Assembly: GCA_019749805.1 (NCBI GenBank)
Contig: JAIEPH010000089.1
Location: 1 to 57,082, forward strand
From: Mycobacteriaceae bacterium
Lineage (GTDB): Bacteria > Actinomycetota > Actinomycetes > Mycobacteriales > Mycobacteriaceae
DNA length: 57,082 nucleotides
Direction of reading: 5' to 3'
The notes beneath the pieces are model-generated. The model ran no database searches. It was given only the letters and a program-made list of their open reading frames with translations, and had not been told where the DNA came from. How positions within the stretch are numbered: the stretch's first letter is position 1; every line of letters starts with the position of its first letter. Positions 26,114-34,831 of the stretch are shown here, piece after piece. A program made the position numbers and the translations under genes.

Positions 26114-27352
26114 ATGCTGGAATGGACAGACGTTGACCTTGCCGTGCGCGACGCCGTACGGGAGTTCGTAGACAAAGAGATTCGGCCCCACGTCGACGAC
26201 CTCGAAAGCGGCGACATGGAGCCCTATCCGATCATCCGCAAGCTGTTCGCGACGTTCGGCATCGCCGACATGGCGCGCGAGTCGCTGAACAAACGGCTGG
26301 CGAAGCTTCGCGAGGGCGGTGAGTCGTCCGGCAAACCCTCGGGCGGCGGCATGTTCGGCGGCGGCTCCGGCGGGATGGGCTTCGTGGTGGTCAGCGAGCT
26401 GTGCAAGGTATCGATGGGCATCGTCACCGGTATGGGGGTCAGCCTCGGGCTGACGGTGCCGACCATCCAGGGCCGCGGCACGCTGGCCCAGCAGGAACGC
26501 TGGCTGCCGGACCTGGTCACCTACGACAAGATCGGCGCCTGGGCGATCACCGAACCCGATTCGGGCTCGGATGCGTTCGGCGGCATGAAGTCCTATGTCG
26601 TGCGTGACGGGGACGACTACATCCTCAACGGTCAGAAGACGTTCATCACCAACGGCCCCGATGCCGATGTGGTCGTGGTGTACGCGAAGCTCGACGAGGG
26701 TGACGGCGCCGACAAGCGTGACCGCAAGGTGCTGACGTTCGTGCTCGATCGGGGCATGGAAGGCTTCGTCCAGTCAAAGCCGTTCAGCAAGATGGGTATT
26801 CACAGTTCCCGCACGGGCGAATTGTTCTTCAACAATGTGCGCCTGGGTCGGGACAGGTTGCTCGGTGAAACCGAAGACAGTTCAGCCGGCGACGGGCGAG
26901 CCAGTGCACGGTCGAACTTCTCCGCCGAGCGGATCGGCGTCGCCGCAATGTCACTGGGGGTCATCGAGGAATGCCTGCGGCTATGTGTCGACTATGCGAA
27001 GACCCGAAAGCTGTGGGGTCAGGAAATCGGGCAGTTCCAGTTGATTCAGCTGAAGCTCGCGAATATGGAGGTGGCGCGAATGAACGTGCGCAACATCCTG
27101 TTCCGGGTGATCGAGTCGGCGGAAAAGGGTCAGCCGATCTCGCTGCCAGAGGCATCGGCGATCAAATGGTACTGCTCGCAGGCAGCCACCGACGTGGCAA
27201 TGGAGGCGGTGCAGGTATTCGGCGGCAACGGGTATATGACCGAGTACCGGGTGGAACAACTGGCCCGCGACGCGAAGTCGCTGATGATCTACGCGGGCAG
27301 CAATGAGGTTCAGATCACCCACGTGGCGCGGGGTCTGCTGAACAACGCTTAG
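26114..27352 (+). CDS. Acyl-CoA dehydrogenase (FadE-type)
   Basis: 412 residues of the FAD-dependent acyl-CoA dehydrogenase fold. Family segments: AWAITEPDSGSDAFGG (FAD contact), YILNGQKTFITNG, KTRKLWGQEIGQFQLIQ, AVQVFGGNGYMTEYRVE and the end motif IYAGSNEVQITHVAR, where Glu is the family base position. A Gly-rich loop (GGGMFGGGSGGMG, near residues 76-88) is unusual. Substrate unknown. Co-transcribed with the oxygenase upstream. Confidence 0.94.
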   Translation: MLEWTDVDLAVRDAVREFVDKEIRPHVDDLESGDMEPYPIIRKLFATFGIADMARESLNKRLAKLREGGESSGKPSGGGMFGGGSGGMGFVVVSELCKVSMGIVTGMGVSLGLTVPTIQGRGTLAQQERWLPDLVTYDKIGAWAITEPDSGSDAFGGMKSYVVRDGDDYILNGQKTFITNGPDADVVVVYAKLDEGDGADKRDRKVLTFVLDRGMEGFVQSKPFSKMGIHSSRTGELFFNNVRLGRDRLLGETEDSSAGDGRASARSNFSAERIGVAAMSLGVIEECLRLCVDYAKTRKLWGQEIGQFQLIQLKLANMEVARMNVRNILFRVIESAEKGQPISLPEASAIKWYCSQAATDVAMEAVQVFGGNGYMTEYRVEQLARDAKSLMIYAGSNEVQITHVARGLLNNA

Positions 27353-27693
27353 GCGGCCGGCGGAATCGGAGGGGTTCGCAGTCTCCTGTCGCTGAACGTC
27401 GACGCAGCGACCTCGTCGTGCAGAGCCCGCACGCGTTGGTAGATCCGCTGTGCGGTCGTATGCGGCATCGTCCCCGGGCGGTACCGACCGCGGCGCAACC
27501 GCACGGCCCGGCCTTGGAAGATCTCCCAGCGCAGCGCCTCCGACACCGACTTCGACGCGCGCCCGACCGGACGGAAGCCGTGATACGCCAGCGCGTCGAC
27601 CAGTTCGTCGATTGTCGCGGGACCATGGTCGAACAAGTACGCCGTGAGCAGGTACCGAAGATCGGTCCCCCTCACCTCCTGCGAGTCGGTCAT
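27349..27693 (-). CDS. Hypothetical protein, winged-helix-like
   Basis: 114 residues, basic. The segment DLRYLLTAYLFDHGPATIDELVDAL followed by SKSVSEALRWEIFQGRAVRLRRGRYRPG resembles a winged helix with a beta-hairpin wing. No family name recognised. ATG start. The 3' end overlaps the convergent acyl-CoA dehydrogenase stop by 4 bases. Confidence 0.7.
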   Translation of the reverse strand: MTDSQEVRGTDLRYLLTAYLFDHGPATIDELVDALAYHGFRPVGRASKSVSEALRWEIFQGRAVRLRRGRYRPGTMPHTTAQRIYQRVRALHDEVAASTFSDRRLRTPPIPPAA

Positions 27694-27748
27694 GCGCAGA
27701 GAATGGCACGAAGGTACGACATGTTCCTTCGCCGACTAGCCTGATCAT

Positions 27749-28528
27749 GTGGACCTGAAAAACAAGACAGCGTTGATCACCGGAGCCAGCGGAGGCATCG
27801 GCGAGGAATTCGCCGTCCAGTTCGCCAAGCGCGGGGTGAACCTCGTGCTGGTCGCGCGGCGCGCCGAGAAACTCGCTGAAGTGCGCAACACGCTGACGCA
27901 GCGGCATCCCGACCTCACGGTCGACGTGATCGACGCCGATCTCGCCGTGCCTGGCTCCGGTCCCGATCTCGCGTCGAAAGTCAGCGACCTGGGCAGGCCG
28001 ATCGACATCCTCGTGAACAACGCCGGCATCGGCCTGCACGGCAAGTTCGTCGGGCAGGACGCCGCCGCGAACTCTGCGCAGATCCAGCTGAACTGCGGCA
28101 CTCTGGTCGACCTGACGGCGTGCTATCTCCCCGCCATGACGGCAGCAGGGCGCGGCGTGGTGATCAATGTGGCGTCGACGGCGGCTTTCCAGCCGACACC
28201 CGGTATGGCGGTCTATGGCGCGACGAAGGCGTTCGTGCTGTCGTTCACGGAGGCACTGTGGCAGGAGTGCAAGGGAACCGGCGTGAGGGTGCTCGCGCTG
28301 TGTCCGGGCGCCACGGAGACGGAGTTCTTCGCACGAACCGGGGAAGAATTCCTCACCGACGGCAGGCAGACGCCCAACCAGGTGGTCGACACCGCGATGG
28401 CGGCGCTGGACAAGTCCACCCCGACCGTCGTCTCGGGTTGGCGGAACGCTCTACTTGCCAACGGTTACCGGTTCGCCCCGCGCAAACTGCTGGTTCAGAT
28501 CTCCGAGCAGGTAATGAAAGCCAACTAG
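27749..28528 (+). CDS. Short-chain dehydrogenase/reductase
   Basis: 259 residues, classical SDR. Cofactor motif TGASGGIG at 11-18, NNAG at 90-93, and the catalytic triad Ser143, Tyr156, Lys160 (YGATK). The DltE-type pattern prefers NADP(H). Substrate unknown. GTG start without a clear ribosome site; a TAGCCT hexamer lies just upstream, so the message could be leaderless. Its stop overlaps the convergent rRNA methyltransferase stop by 4 bases. Confidence 0.93.
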   Translation: MDLKNKTALITGASGGIGEEFAVQFAKRGVNLVLVARRAEKLAEVRNTLTQRHPDLTVDVIDADLAVPGSGPDLASKVSDLGRPIDILVNNAGIGLHGKFVGQDAAANSAQIQLNCGTLVDLTACYLPAMTAAGRGVVINVASTAAFQPTPGMAVYGATKAFVLSFTEALWQECKGTGVRVLALCPGATETEFFARTGEEFLTDGRQTPNQVVDTAMAALDKSTPTVVSGWRNALLANGYRFAPRKLLVQISEQVMKAN

Positions 28529-29295
28529 CCGCGAAGCGCCTTGGCGCTTTGATACAAGCAGATCGCCGCCGCCGAGGCGACGTTGAGGCTTTCGGCATTG
28601 CCGGCCATCGGGATTCGCACCCGGCGGGTGGCCATCTCGGCCAGTTCCGCCGGCAAGCCGTGGGCCTCGGGCCCGAACAGCCATGCCGTCGGCGCCGCCA
28701 AATCCGCGTAGTCCAGCGATATTTCGCCGTCAACCGTGGTGGCGAGCACCGCAAGCCCGGTTGCAGCGATCTCCGACACCGCCGCGGCGGCATCCGGCTC
28801 GGATACGACGGGAATCGAGAAGATACTTCCGGCCGAGGCACGCAGACACTTGCCGTTGTATGGATCGACGCTGTGGCCGGCGAGTACGACGGCGTCGGCT
28901 CCCATCGCGTCGGCGATGCGAATCAGGGTGCCCGCGTTACCCGGCTCGGAGATCTCCGCCGCGACGGCCAGCAGCCGTGGTGCCTCGGTGAGGACGTCGT
29001 CAAGCGAGGTCTCGGGTACCGAGCACACCGCGACCAGGCCGACCGGAGTAACGGTGTCCGACAACGCTTTCGCGGCTCGCTCCGTCACCACATGCACGTC
29101 GGCATCGCCCAGCAGCGATGCGAAGCGTGCCTGCGCGGCTTCGGTGACGAAGACCTCGGAGACGAGTCCGCGCCGCATCGCGGCCTCGACGAGGTTGGGT
29201 CCCTCGGCGAGAAAGCGTGCGGCGCGGCGTCGTCCGACGTGGCGGTGCAGCTTGATCGCTGCCGCCACCCGGTCTGCGCGTTCGGTGAGCGTCAG
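28525..29295 (-). CDS. tsnR: SpoU/TrmH-family rRNA 2'-O-methyltransferase (TsnR-like)
   Basis: SPOUT-class RNA methyltransferase, about 247-256 residues: an L30e-like N-terminal substrate-binding part (FLAEGPNLVEAA), then the knotted SAM domain with EISEPGNAGTLIR, WLFGPEAHGLP and IPMAGNAESLNVASAAAICLYQ. No ATG fits the 5' end. The reading frame opens with CTG at 29295, overlapping the rplT stop as CTGA, with GAGG 4 bases upstream. The M. tuberculosis protein begins MLTER, aligning with the next codon (ACG). The first standard start is GTG at 29268. Confidence 0.88.
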   Translation of the reverse strand: MTLTERADRVAAAIKLHRHVGRRRAARFLAEGPNLVEAAMRRGLVSEVFVTEAAQARFASLLGDADVHVVTERAAKALSDTVTPVGLVAVCSVPETSLDDVLTEAPRLLAVAAEISEPGNAGTLIRIADAMGADAVVLAGHSVDPYNGKCLRASAGSIFSIPVVSEPDAAAAVSEIAATGLAVLATTVDGEISLDYADLAAPTAWLFGPEAHGLPAELAEMATRRVRIPMAGNAESLNVASAAAICLYQSAKALRG

Positions 29296-29681
29296 GCAGC
29301 CTCGCCCGACGGCGCGTTGACATCGCTGGGCAGCGCAGCCTTGGCGACCTCCACCAGCGCGGTGAAGGCGGCGGGATCGCTGACGGCGATCTCGGCCAGG
29401 TTCTTGCGGTCCACCTCGACTCCGGCGGCCTTCAGGCCCTGGATCAACCGGTTGTAGGTGATGTCGTTGGCGCGGGCCGCCGCGTTGATCCGGGAGATCC
29501 ACAGCTTGCGGAACTCGCCCTTGCGGGCACGACGGTCACGGTAGGCATAGGTCAGCGAATGCAGCTGCTGCTCTTTGGCTTTGCGATACAGCCGCGACCG
29601 CTGACCGCGGTAGCCCTTGGATGCCTTGAGTATTGTGCGGCGCTTCTTCTGCGCGTTTACTGCGCGCTTTACGCGTGCCAT
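29292..29681 (-). CDS. rplT: 50S ribosomal protein L20
   Basis: 129 residues, starting MARVKRAVNAQKKRRTILK with the L20 core SRLYRKAKEQQLHSLTYAYRDRR and ISRINAAARANDITYNRLI. Binds 23S rRNA early in large-subunit assembly. Last ribosomal gene of infC-rpmI-rplT; the C-terminal tail is longer than the short bacterial form. Confidence 0.98.
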   Translation of the reverse strand: MARVKRAVNAQKKRRTILKASKGYRGQRSRLYRKAKEQQLHSLTYAYRDRRARKGEFRKLWISRINAAARANDITYNRLIQGLKAAGVEVDRKNLAEIAVSDPAAFTALVEVAKAALPSDVNAPSGEAA

Positions 29682-29732
29682 GGGGGTTTTCCTCTTCGTT
29701 CAGGTTCGTTCAGGTCCGGACAGGGGGGCCTG

Positions 29733-29927
29733 TCAGCCGTTGAGCAGCTTCTTGACGCGCTTGACGTCGTTGGCCGCCACCTCGGTGCGGCCCTCGAGCC
29801 GGCGGGTGCGGCGGCTCGACTTGTGCTCGAGCAAGTGCCGCTTGTTGGCCTTCTGGCGCACGATCTTTCCGGATCCGGTGGTCCGGAACCGCTTGGAAGC
29901 GCCGCTGTGGGTCTTCGCCTTTGGCAT
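29733..29927 (-). CDS. rpmI: 50S ribosomal protein L35
   Basis: 64 residues, MPKAKTHSGASKRFRTTGSG followed by KANKRHLLEHKSSRRTRRL: a textbook L35. It lies 11 bases after infC and 51 bases before rplT in the same operon. Confidence 0.98.
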   Translation of the reverse strand: MPKAKTHSGASKRFRTTGSGKIVRQKANKRHLLEHKSSRRTRRLEGRTEVAANDVKRVKKLLNG

Positions 29928-29938
29928 GTGTCCTCAGT

Positions 29939-30544
29939 TCAGTTCTGTGGTGTTTCGGTCGGTGCGCTCTCGGGCTGTGCGCGCTGCGCGGCGGGAGCGT
30001 CGGCATCGTGCGCCGCCTTGGCGCGAGTCTTCGCGCCGCGGTGCGGTGCCAGCACCATCGTCATGTTGCGGCCGTCCTGCTTGGCCGACGTCTCGACGAA
30101 GCCGTAATCGGCGACGTCGGCGCCCAGCCGCTGCAGGAGTCGGTAGCCCAGCTCGGGCCTCGACTGCTCGCGTCCGCGGAACATGATGGTCACCTTGACC
30201 TTGGATCCCGCCTGCAAAAAGCGGACCACGTGTCCCTTTTTGGTCTCGTAGTCGTGCGGGTCGATCTTGGGACGCAGCTTCTGTTCCTTGACGACGGTCT
30301 GCTGCTGGTTCTTGCGAGACTCGCGTGCCTTCTGGGCCGTCTCGTATTTGAACTTGCCGTAGTCCATGATCTTGCAAACCGGTGGTTTTGCGTCCGGGGC
30401 TACTTCGACAAGGTCGAGATCGGCATCCGCGGCGACGCGGAGAGCGTCTTCGATGCGCACAATGCCTACCTGCTCGCCGCCTGGTCCGATGAGACGGACT
30501 TCAGGTACGCGGATGCGCTCGTTGACGCGGGTCTCAGTGCTGAT
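29939..30544 (-). CDS. infC: Translation initiation factor IF-3, apparent AUC start
   Basis: About 201 residues. N-terminal domain with TETRVNERIRVPEVRLIGPG and a C-terminal domain with KKGHVVRFL and IMFRGREQSRPELG; it checks initiator tRNA pairing and prevents premature subunit joining. The likely first codon is ATC at 30542-30544, preceded by a perfect AGGAGG with 4 bases between. The M. tuberculosis protein begins at the equivalent residue (MSTETRVNER). A rare start lets IF-3 repress its own message, as the AUU start does in Escherichia coli. An upstream in-frame alternative at 30577 has no comparable ribosome site. Confidence 0.92.
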   Translation of the reverse strand: MSTETRVNERIRVPEVRLIGPGGEQVGIVRIEDALRVAADADLDLVEVAPDAKPPVCKIMDYGKFKYETAQKARESRKNQQQTVVKEQKLRPKIDPHDYETKKGHVVRFLQAGSKVKVTIMFRGREQSRPELGYRLLQRLGADVADYGFVETSAKQDGRNMTMVLAPHRGAKTRAKAAHDADAPAAQRAQPESAPTETPQN

Positions 30545-30751
30545 GGGGCCTCCTATGTTGTCGTCTAGGAACCCCACCCATCAGCATCTGTTCAGTGAAC
30601 AGAAAAGCCCTGCTCGAAGCAGGGCCCAAAGCCGACCAGGACAGGCACGGATGCCTGTGACCGGACCGCTGTACCAGTGTGGTCAGCGGTGGGAGTGGGA
30701 CTCCACTTGCTGTCCCTGGCGTACGCCGGGACGGTCGCACATGGGAGTCTA
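30545..30751 (-). promoter_or_regulatory. Structured infC leader, probable attenuator
   Basis: A roughly 200-base untranslated leader on the minus strand. In transcript order it holds: a -10-like TAGACT (30746-30751, no good -35 seen), a hairpin with 7-bp arms at 30665-30690, a hairpin ACAGGCA/TGCCTGT at 30641-30658, and an intrinsic terminator at 30601-30625, then the AGGAGG and AUC start of infC. Such an order fits control of the ribosomal operon by premature termination. No competing antiterminator fold was proven. Confidence 0.6.
30601..30625 (-). terminator. Intrinsic terminator in the infC leader
   Basis: On the minus strand GCCCTGC-TTCGA-GCAGGGC (7-bp GC-rich stem, 5-base loop) is followed by TTTTCT. 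It sits about 56 bases before the infC start codon, so it would act inside the operon's own leader. Confidence 0.75.
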
Positions 30752-30757
30752 TCAGGC

Positions 30758-31120
30758 ATGACGGAGGATCCCGCATCGCCTGATCCGGCGGCTGAGCTGC
30801 CGACCCGCGAGCTCGCCGATATCCCCGCCGTCGAGGTGATCACCAGGTCGGCAGTCATGTTGATGAGTGCCGCAGCCGAGAAGCTCGGGCTGGGCGCCGA
30901 GGATCCCGACGAGAGCCCGCACCGCGATCTCGACGAGGCGCGACGGCTGATCACTGCGCTCGCGGGTCTGGTTACAGCGTCTGCCGAGTACCTCGGACCG
31001 CACGCCGGACCGGTGCGCGACGGGTTGAAGAGCCTGCAACTCGCGTTCCGCGAGGCCAGCGCTACACCGGAGGAACCGGGTCACGGTCCCGGGGAGAAAT
31101 ACACCGGCCCGGTCTGGTAG
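30758..31120 (+). CDS. DUF1844-family protein
   Basis: 120 residues. The segment LADIPAVEVITRSAVMLMSAAAEKLGL followed by HRDLDEARRLITALAGLV is typical of DUF1844, a small helical family of unknown role often found beside infC. The ATG at 30758 lies just beyond the divergent infC promoter region. lysX follows 45 bases downstream. Confidence 0.85.
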   Translation: MTEDPASPDPAAELPTRELADIPAVEVITRSAVMLMSAAAEKLGLGAEDPDESPHRDLDEARRLITALAGLVTASAEYLGPHAGPVRDGLKSLQLAFREASATPEEPGHGPGEKYTGPVW

Positions 31121-31165
31121 CCAGTACCACCAATTTCGCGGGTCGAGCGCATATCCTCGCGCTTT

Positions 31166-34100
31166 ATGACGGTGACTAGTCCGGCCAGCTCTGCGAGCAC
31201 CGCAAAGGCGCGCCGTACCTCCGCCTTCAGGTGGGTGCCCGCCGCGGCCGGCTGGACGGTCGGCATCATCGCCACCCTGTCGCTGCTGGCCAGCGTTTCG
31301 CCGTTCTTCCGGTCGCTGATCAAGGTGCCCCGCGAGTTCGTCAACGACTACATCTTCAACTTCCCCGACACCAGCTTCGCGTGGGCGTTCGTGCTGGCGC
31401 TGCTGGCGGCAGCGCTGGCGGCGCGCAAGAGCATCGCGTGGTGGATCCTGGTCGGATACATGGTCGCTGCCCTCGGCTGGAACGTCGGCGACATCGTCTC
31501 CGGCGAGGAGTCGTGGCTGCAGGAAAGCGGCGAGATCATCGGCCTCGCCTTCCACGTCGCCGCCATCGCCTTCCTTGTCCTGGCGCGCAAGGAGTTCTGG
31601 GCCAAGGTACGCCGTGGCGCGCTGATCAAAGCGGCGGCAACGCTTCTCGCCGGGCTCGCCGTCGGCACCCTGATCGGGTGGGGCCTGATCGAGCTTTTCC
31701 CCGGATCACTCGCCCGTGAGGACCGCTTCTTCTACGCATTGAATCGGGTAGGTGCCTTCGCAGGAGCCAGCTCGGACTCGTTCACCGGTCACCCACACGT
31801 GTTCATCAATGCCCTGTTGGGTCTCTTCGGCGCACTGGCGCTGATGGTCGCGGCGATCGTGTTGTTCCAGTCGCAGCGCGCGGAGAACGCACTCACGGGC
31901 GAAGACGAGTCGGCGATCCGCGGACTGCTCGAGTTGTACGGCAAGAACGACTCGTTGGGCTATTTCGCGACGCGCCGCGACAAGGCCGTGGTTTTCGCAC
32001 CGTCCGGCCGCGCCGCGATCACCTACCGTGTCGAAGTCGGTGTCTGCCTCGCCAGCGGCGATCCCGTCGGCGACCCCAAGGCGTGGCCCCAAGCCATCGA
32101 AGCGTGGCTGGTGCTGTGTCAGGCCTACGGCTGGGCACCCGGCGTGATGGGAGCGAGTTCAACTGGCGCTGAGGCATTTCGGGCTGCTGGTCTCAACGCT
32201 CTGCAACTCGGCGACGAGGCGATTCTGTATCCGGACAACTTCCGCTTGTCGGGCCCGGACATGCGCGCGGTGCGGCAGGCGGTGACGCGCGCGCGGCGCG
32301 CCGGTGCCTCGGTGCGGATCCGCAGACATCGCGATCTCGACGCCGACGAGATGGCCGAGGTGGTCAAGCGGGCCGACACGTGGCGCGACACCGACGACGA
32401 GCGTGGCTTCTCCATGGCACTGGGCCGGCTGGGCGACCCCGCCGACGGCGACTGCCTACTCGTGGAGGCGGTTCAGCCCGGGGCCGACGGTGACCAGGTC
32501 GTCGCGATGCTCTCCCTGGTGCCGTGGGGCGCCAACGGGGCCTCGCTGGACCTCATGCGCCGCTCCCCGCAATCCCCCAACGGCACCATCGAGCTCATGG
32601 TCAGCGAGCTGTGCATGCAGGCCGAAGGCATTGGGGTGAGCCGTGTTTCGCTGAACTTCGCGATGTTCCGCTCGGCGTTCGAACAAGGTGCCCAGCTGGG
32701 CGCGGGCCCGGTCGCACGGCTGTGGCGGGCGCTGTTGGTGTTCTTCTCGCGCTGGTGGCAGCTGGAGACGCTGTACCGCTCGAACATGAAGTATCAGCCC
32801 GAATGGGTGCCGCGCTATGCGTGCTACGAGGACGCGCGACTGGTCCCCCGGGTCGGGGTGGCGTCGGTCATCGCGGAAGGCTTCCTGGTGCTTCCGTTCT
32901 CCCGCAGACACGAGCAACCGCACACCGGTCACCACATCGCGGTGCCGCAGAGCATCGTCGACCGCGGTCTGTTGCACCATGACGGCACCGCCCCCGACGT
33001 CGACGAACTGGAAGTCGGGCTGGAGGAGGAGGAACAGTCCCGGCTGCCCGAACAGGTCCGCGTCCGGATGGCCAAGCTCAAGACGTTGCAGGACAACGGC
33101 GTCGACGCGTACCCGGTCGGCGAGCAACCCAGCCACACGATCCTTGCCGCGGTCGAGTCCGAGGGTGCGAGCACACTGACTGTCGCTGGCCGCGTGCTGC
33201 GCATTCGGGACTACGGCGGCGTGCTGTTTGCGCAGCTGCGCGACTGGTCGGGGGAAATGCAACTGCTGCTCGACAACTCGCACCTCCACGACGGAACGAC
33301 GGCCGATTTCACGCACGCCATCGATCTGGGCGACCTGATCCAGGTGACGGGCACGATGGGTTACAGCAAGAAGGGCACGCGGTCGCTGATCGTGCTCAGT
33401 TGGCGGTTGATCGGTAAATGCCTGCGCCCACTGCCCGACAAATGGAAAGGGCTGACCGACCAGGAGGCGCGGGTGCGCGCCCGCTACGTCGACCTGGCCA
33501 TCAACACCGAGGCCCGCGACCTGATCCGGGCGCGCAGCGGTGTCCTGCACGCGATCCGCGAAAACCTCTTCGACAAGGGGTTTTTAGAGGTCGAGACGCC
33601 GATACTTCAACAGATTCACGGCGGCGCCAACGCCAGGCCGTTCCTGACGCACATCAACGCCTATGACCTCGATCTGTATCTGCGGATCGCTCCCGAGCTC
33701 TACCTCAAGCGTTTGTGCGTGGGTGGTGTCGAGCGCGTCTTCGAGCTCGGCCGGGCATTCCGCAACGAGGGCGTCGACTTCAGCCACAATCCGGAGTTCA
33801 CGCTGCTGGAGGCCTATCAGGCGCACGCCGACTACAACGTGTGGATCGACGGCTGCCGGGAGTTGATCCAGAACGCCGCCCAGGCCGCCAACGGAGCGCA
33901 CGTGTTCATGCGTCCCCGCAACGACGGCACGCTGGAACCCGTTGACATTTCAGGTGAGTGGACGGTCAAGACCGTGCACGAGGCGGTGTCGGAGGCGCTG
34001 GGCGAACAGATCGGGCCCGACACGGACCTGACGACGCTACGCAGGCTGTGCGACGGCGCGAGGATCCCCTATCTGACCCACTGGGACACCGGTGCGGTGG

Positions 34101-34498
34101 TGCTCGAACTCTACGAGCACCTGGTCGAGGACCGCACCGAAGCGCCCACGTTCTACAAGGACTTCCCCACGTCGGTGTCGCCGCTGACGAGGCCACACCG
34201 CAGCATCCCCGGCGTGGCAGAACGATGGGACCTGGTGGCGTGGGGTGTCGAATTGGGCACGGCATACAGCGAGTTGACCGATCCCGTCGAGCAGCGGCGC
34301 CGGCTACAGGAGCAGTCGCTGCTGGCCTCGGGCGGCGATCCCGAGGCCATGGAACTCGACGAAGACTTCCTGCAGGCGATGGAGTACGCGATGCCGCCGA
34401 CCGGTGGCCTCGGCATGGGTGTGGACCGCGTCGTCATGCTGATCACCGGCCGCAGCATCCGCGAAACGCTGCCGTTCCCCTTGGCCAAACCGCGTTAG
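31166..34498 (+). CDS. lysX: LysX: lysyl-phosphatidylglycerol synthase fused to lysyl-tRNA synthetase
   Basis: 1110 residues, a membrane enzyme that charges tRNA-Lys and transfers lysine to phosphatidylglycerol, giving resistance to cationic peptides in M. tuberculosis. Residues about 25-230 hold six to seven membrane segments. About 250-560 form the MprF-type (DUF2156) transferase domain, with GFSMALGRLGDPADGDC. An OB-fold lies around 660-750, then a class II LysRS core with motif 2 FRNEGVDFSHNPEFT near 865 and motif 3 GLGMGVDRVVML near 1080. ATG start; weak ribosome site. Position next to infC matches Rv1640c-Rv1641. Confidence 0.97.
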   Translation: MTVTSPASSASTAKARRTSAFRWVPAAAGWTVGIIATLSLLASVSPFFRSLIKVPREFVNDYIFNFPDTSFAWAFVLALLAAALAARKSIAWWILVGYMVAALGWNVGDIVSGEESWLQESGEIIGLAFHVAAIAFLVLARKEFWAKVRRGALIKAAATLLAGLAVGTLIGWGLIELFPGSLAREDRFFYALNRVGAFAGASSDSFTGHPHVFINALLGLFGALALMVAAIVLFQSQRAENALTGEDESAIRGLLELYGKNDSLGYFATRRDKAVVFAPSGRAAITYRVEVGVCLASGDPVGDPKAWPQAIEAWLVLCQAYGWAPGVMGASSTGAEAFRAAGLNALQLGDEAILYPDNFRLSGPDMRAVRQAVTRARRAGASVRIRRHRDLDADEMAEVVKRADTWRDTDDERGFSMALGRLGDPADGDCLLVEAVQPGADGDQVVAMLSLVPWGANGASLDLMRRSPQSPNGTIELMVSELCMQAEGIGVSRVSLNFAMFRSAFEQGAQLGAGPVARLWRALLVFFSRWWQLETLYRSNMKYQPEWVPRYACYEDARLVPRVGVASVIAEGFLVLPFSRRHEQPHTGHHIAVPQSIVDRGLLHHDGTAPDVDELEVGLEEEEQSRLPEQVRVRMAKLKTLQDNGVDAYPVGEQPSHTILAAVESEGASTLTVAGRVLRIRDYGGVLFAQLRDWSGEMQLLLDNSHLHDGTTADFTHAIDLGDLIQVTGTMGYSKKGTRSLIVLSWRLIGKCLRPLPDKWKGLTDQEARVRARYVDLAINTEARDLIRARSGVLHAIRENLFDKGFLEVETPILQQIHGGANARPFLTHINAYDLDLYLRIAPELYLKRLCVGGVERVFELGRAFRNEGVDFSHNPEFTLLEAYQAHADYNVWIDGCRELIQNAAQAANGAHVFMRPRNDGTLEPVDISGEWTVKTVHEAVSEALGEQIGPDTDLTTLRRLCDGARIPYLTHWDTGAVVLELYEHLVEDRTEAPTFYKDFPTSVSPLTRPHRSIPGVAERWDLVAWGVELGTAYSELTDPVEQRRRLQEQSLLASGGDPEAMELDEDFLQAMEYAMPPTGGLGMGVDRVVMLITGRSIRETLPFPLAKPR

Positions 34499-34602
34499 TC
34501 AGCAGGCGACCCAGCTCCTAACGCCAGCCCAACAGCCGGATTGATCAACTGTTCTCGGGTCGGAAATCGCGCAGCCGCGCGCCTAACAGATCGGAGAACA
34601 GA

Positions 34603-34831
34603 ATGGCTCTACGTACCGCAGTAGGTGGCTTTGCCATCGTGAGCGCACTGACATGTGCACGACTACTTTTCGGTACCGACACCGCCGCCGCAGATCCCGG
34701 GATCGGTTGGGGTGCGACCAGGCCCCGGCCTCCTGCCCGGTCCGGGACTGGGAGGCTTCGGCGGACCGGCATCCGGACTCGGACTGCTACCCGGACTTAG
34801 CTTCGGAGCACCAGGACCGGCGGTGTTCTGA
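34603..34831 (+). pseudogene. Small secreted Gly/Pro-rich protein, apparent frameshift
   Basis: An ATG with GGAG 7 bases upstream opens a signal peptide (MALRTAVGGFAIVSALTC, ending TAAADP). The frame then turns Arg/Thr-rich and stops at 34800. The next frame reads PGPGLLPGPGLGGFGGPASG and on to AVF before a stop at 34831, which is the expected secreted Gly/Pro-rich continuation. A one-base gain in the CCCC run near 34722-34730 would explain the switch. Either a decayed gene or a sequencing slip. The 104 bases before it (34499-34602, after lysX) hold nothing recognisable. Confidence 0.6.

Noticed and set aside
29290..29292. ACG as start codon of the rRNA methyltransferase
   Set aside because: It aligns with the M. 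tuberculosis start and has ideal spacing from GAGG, but ACG initiation is very rare; CTG or GTG preferred.
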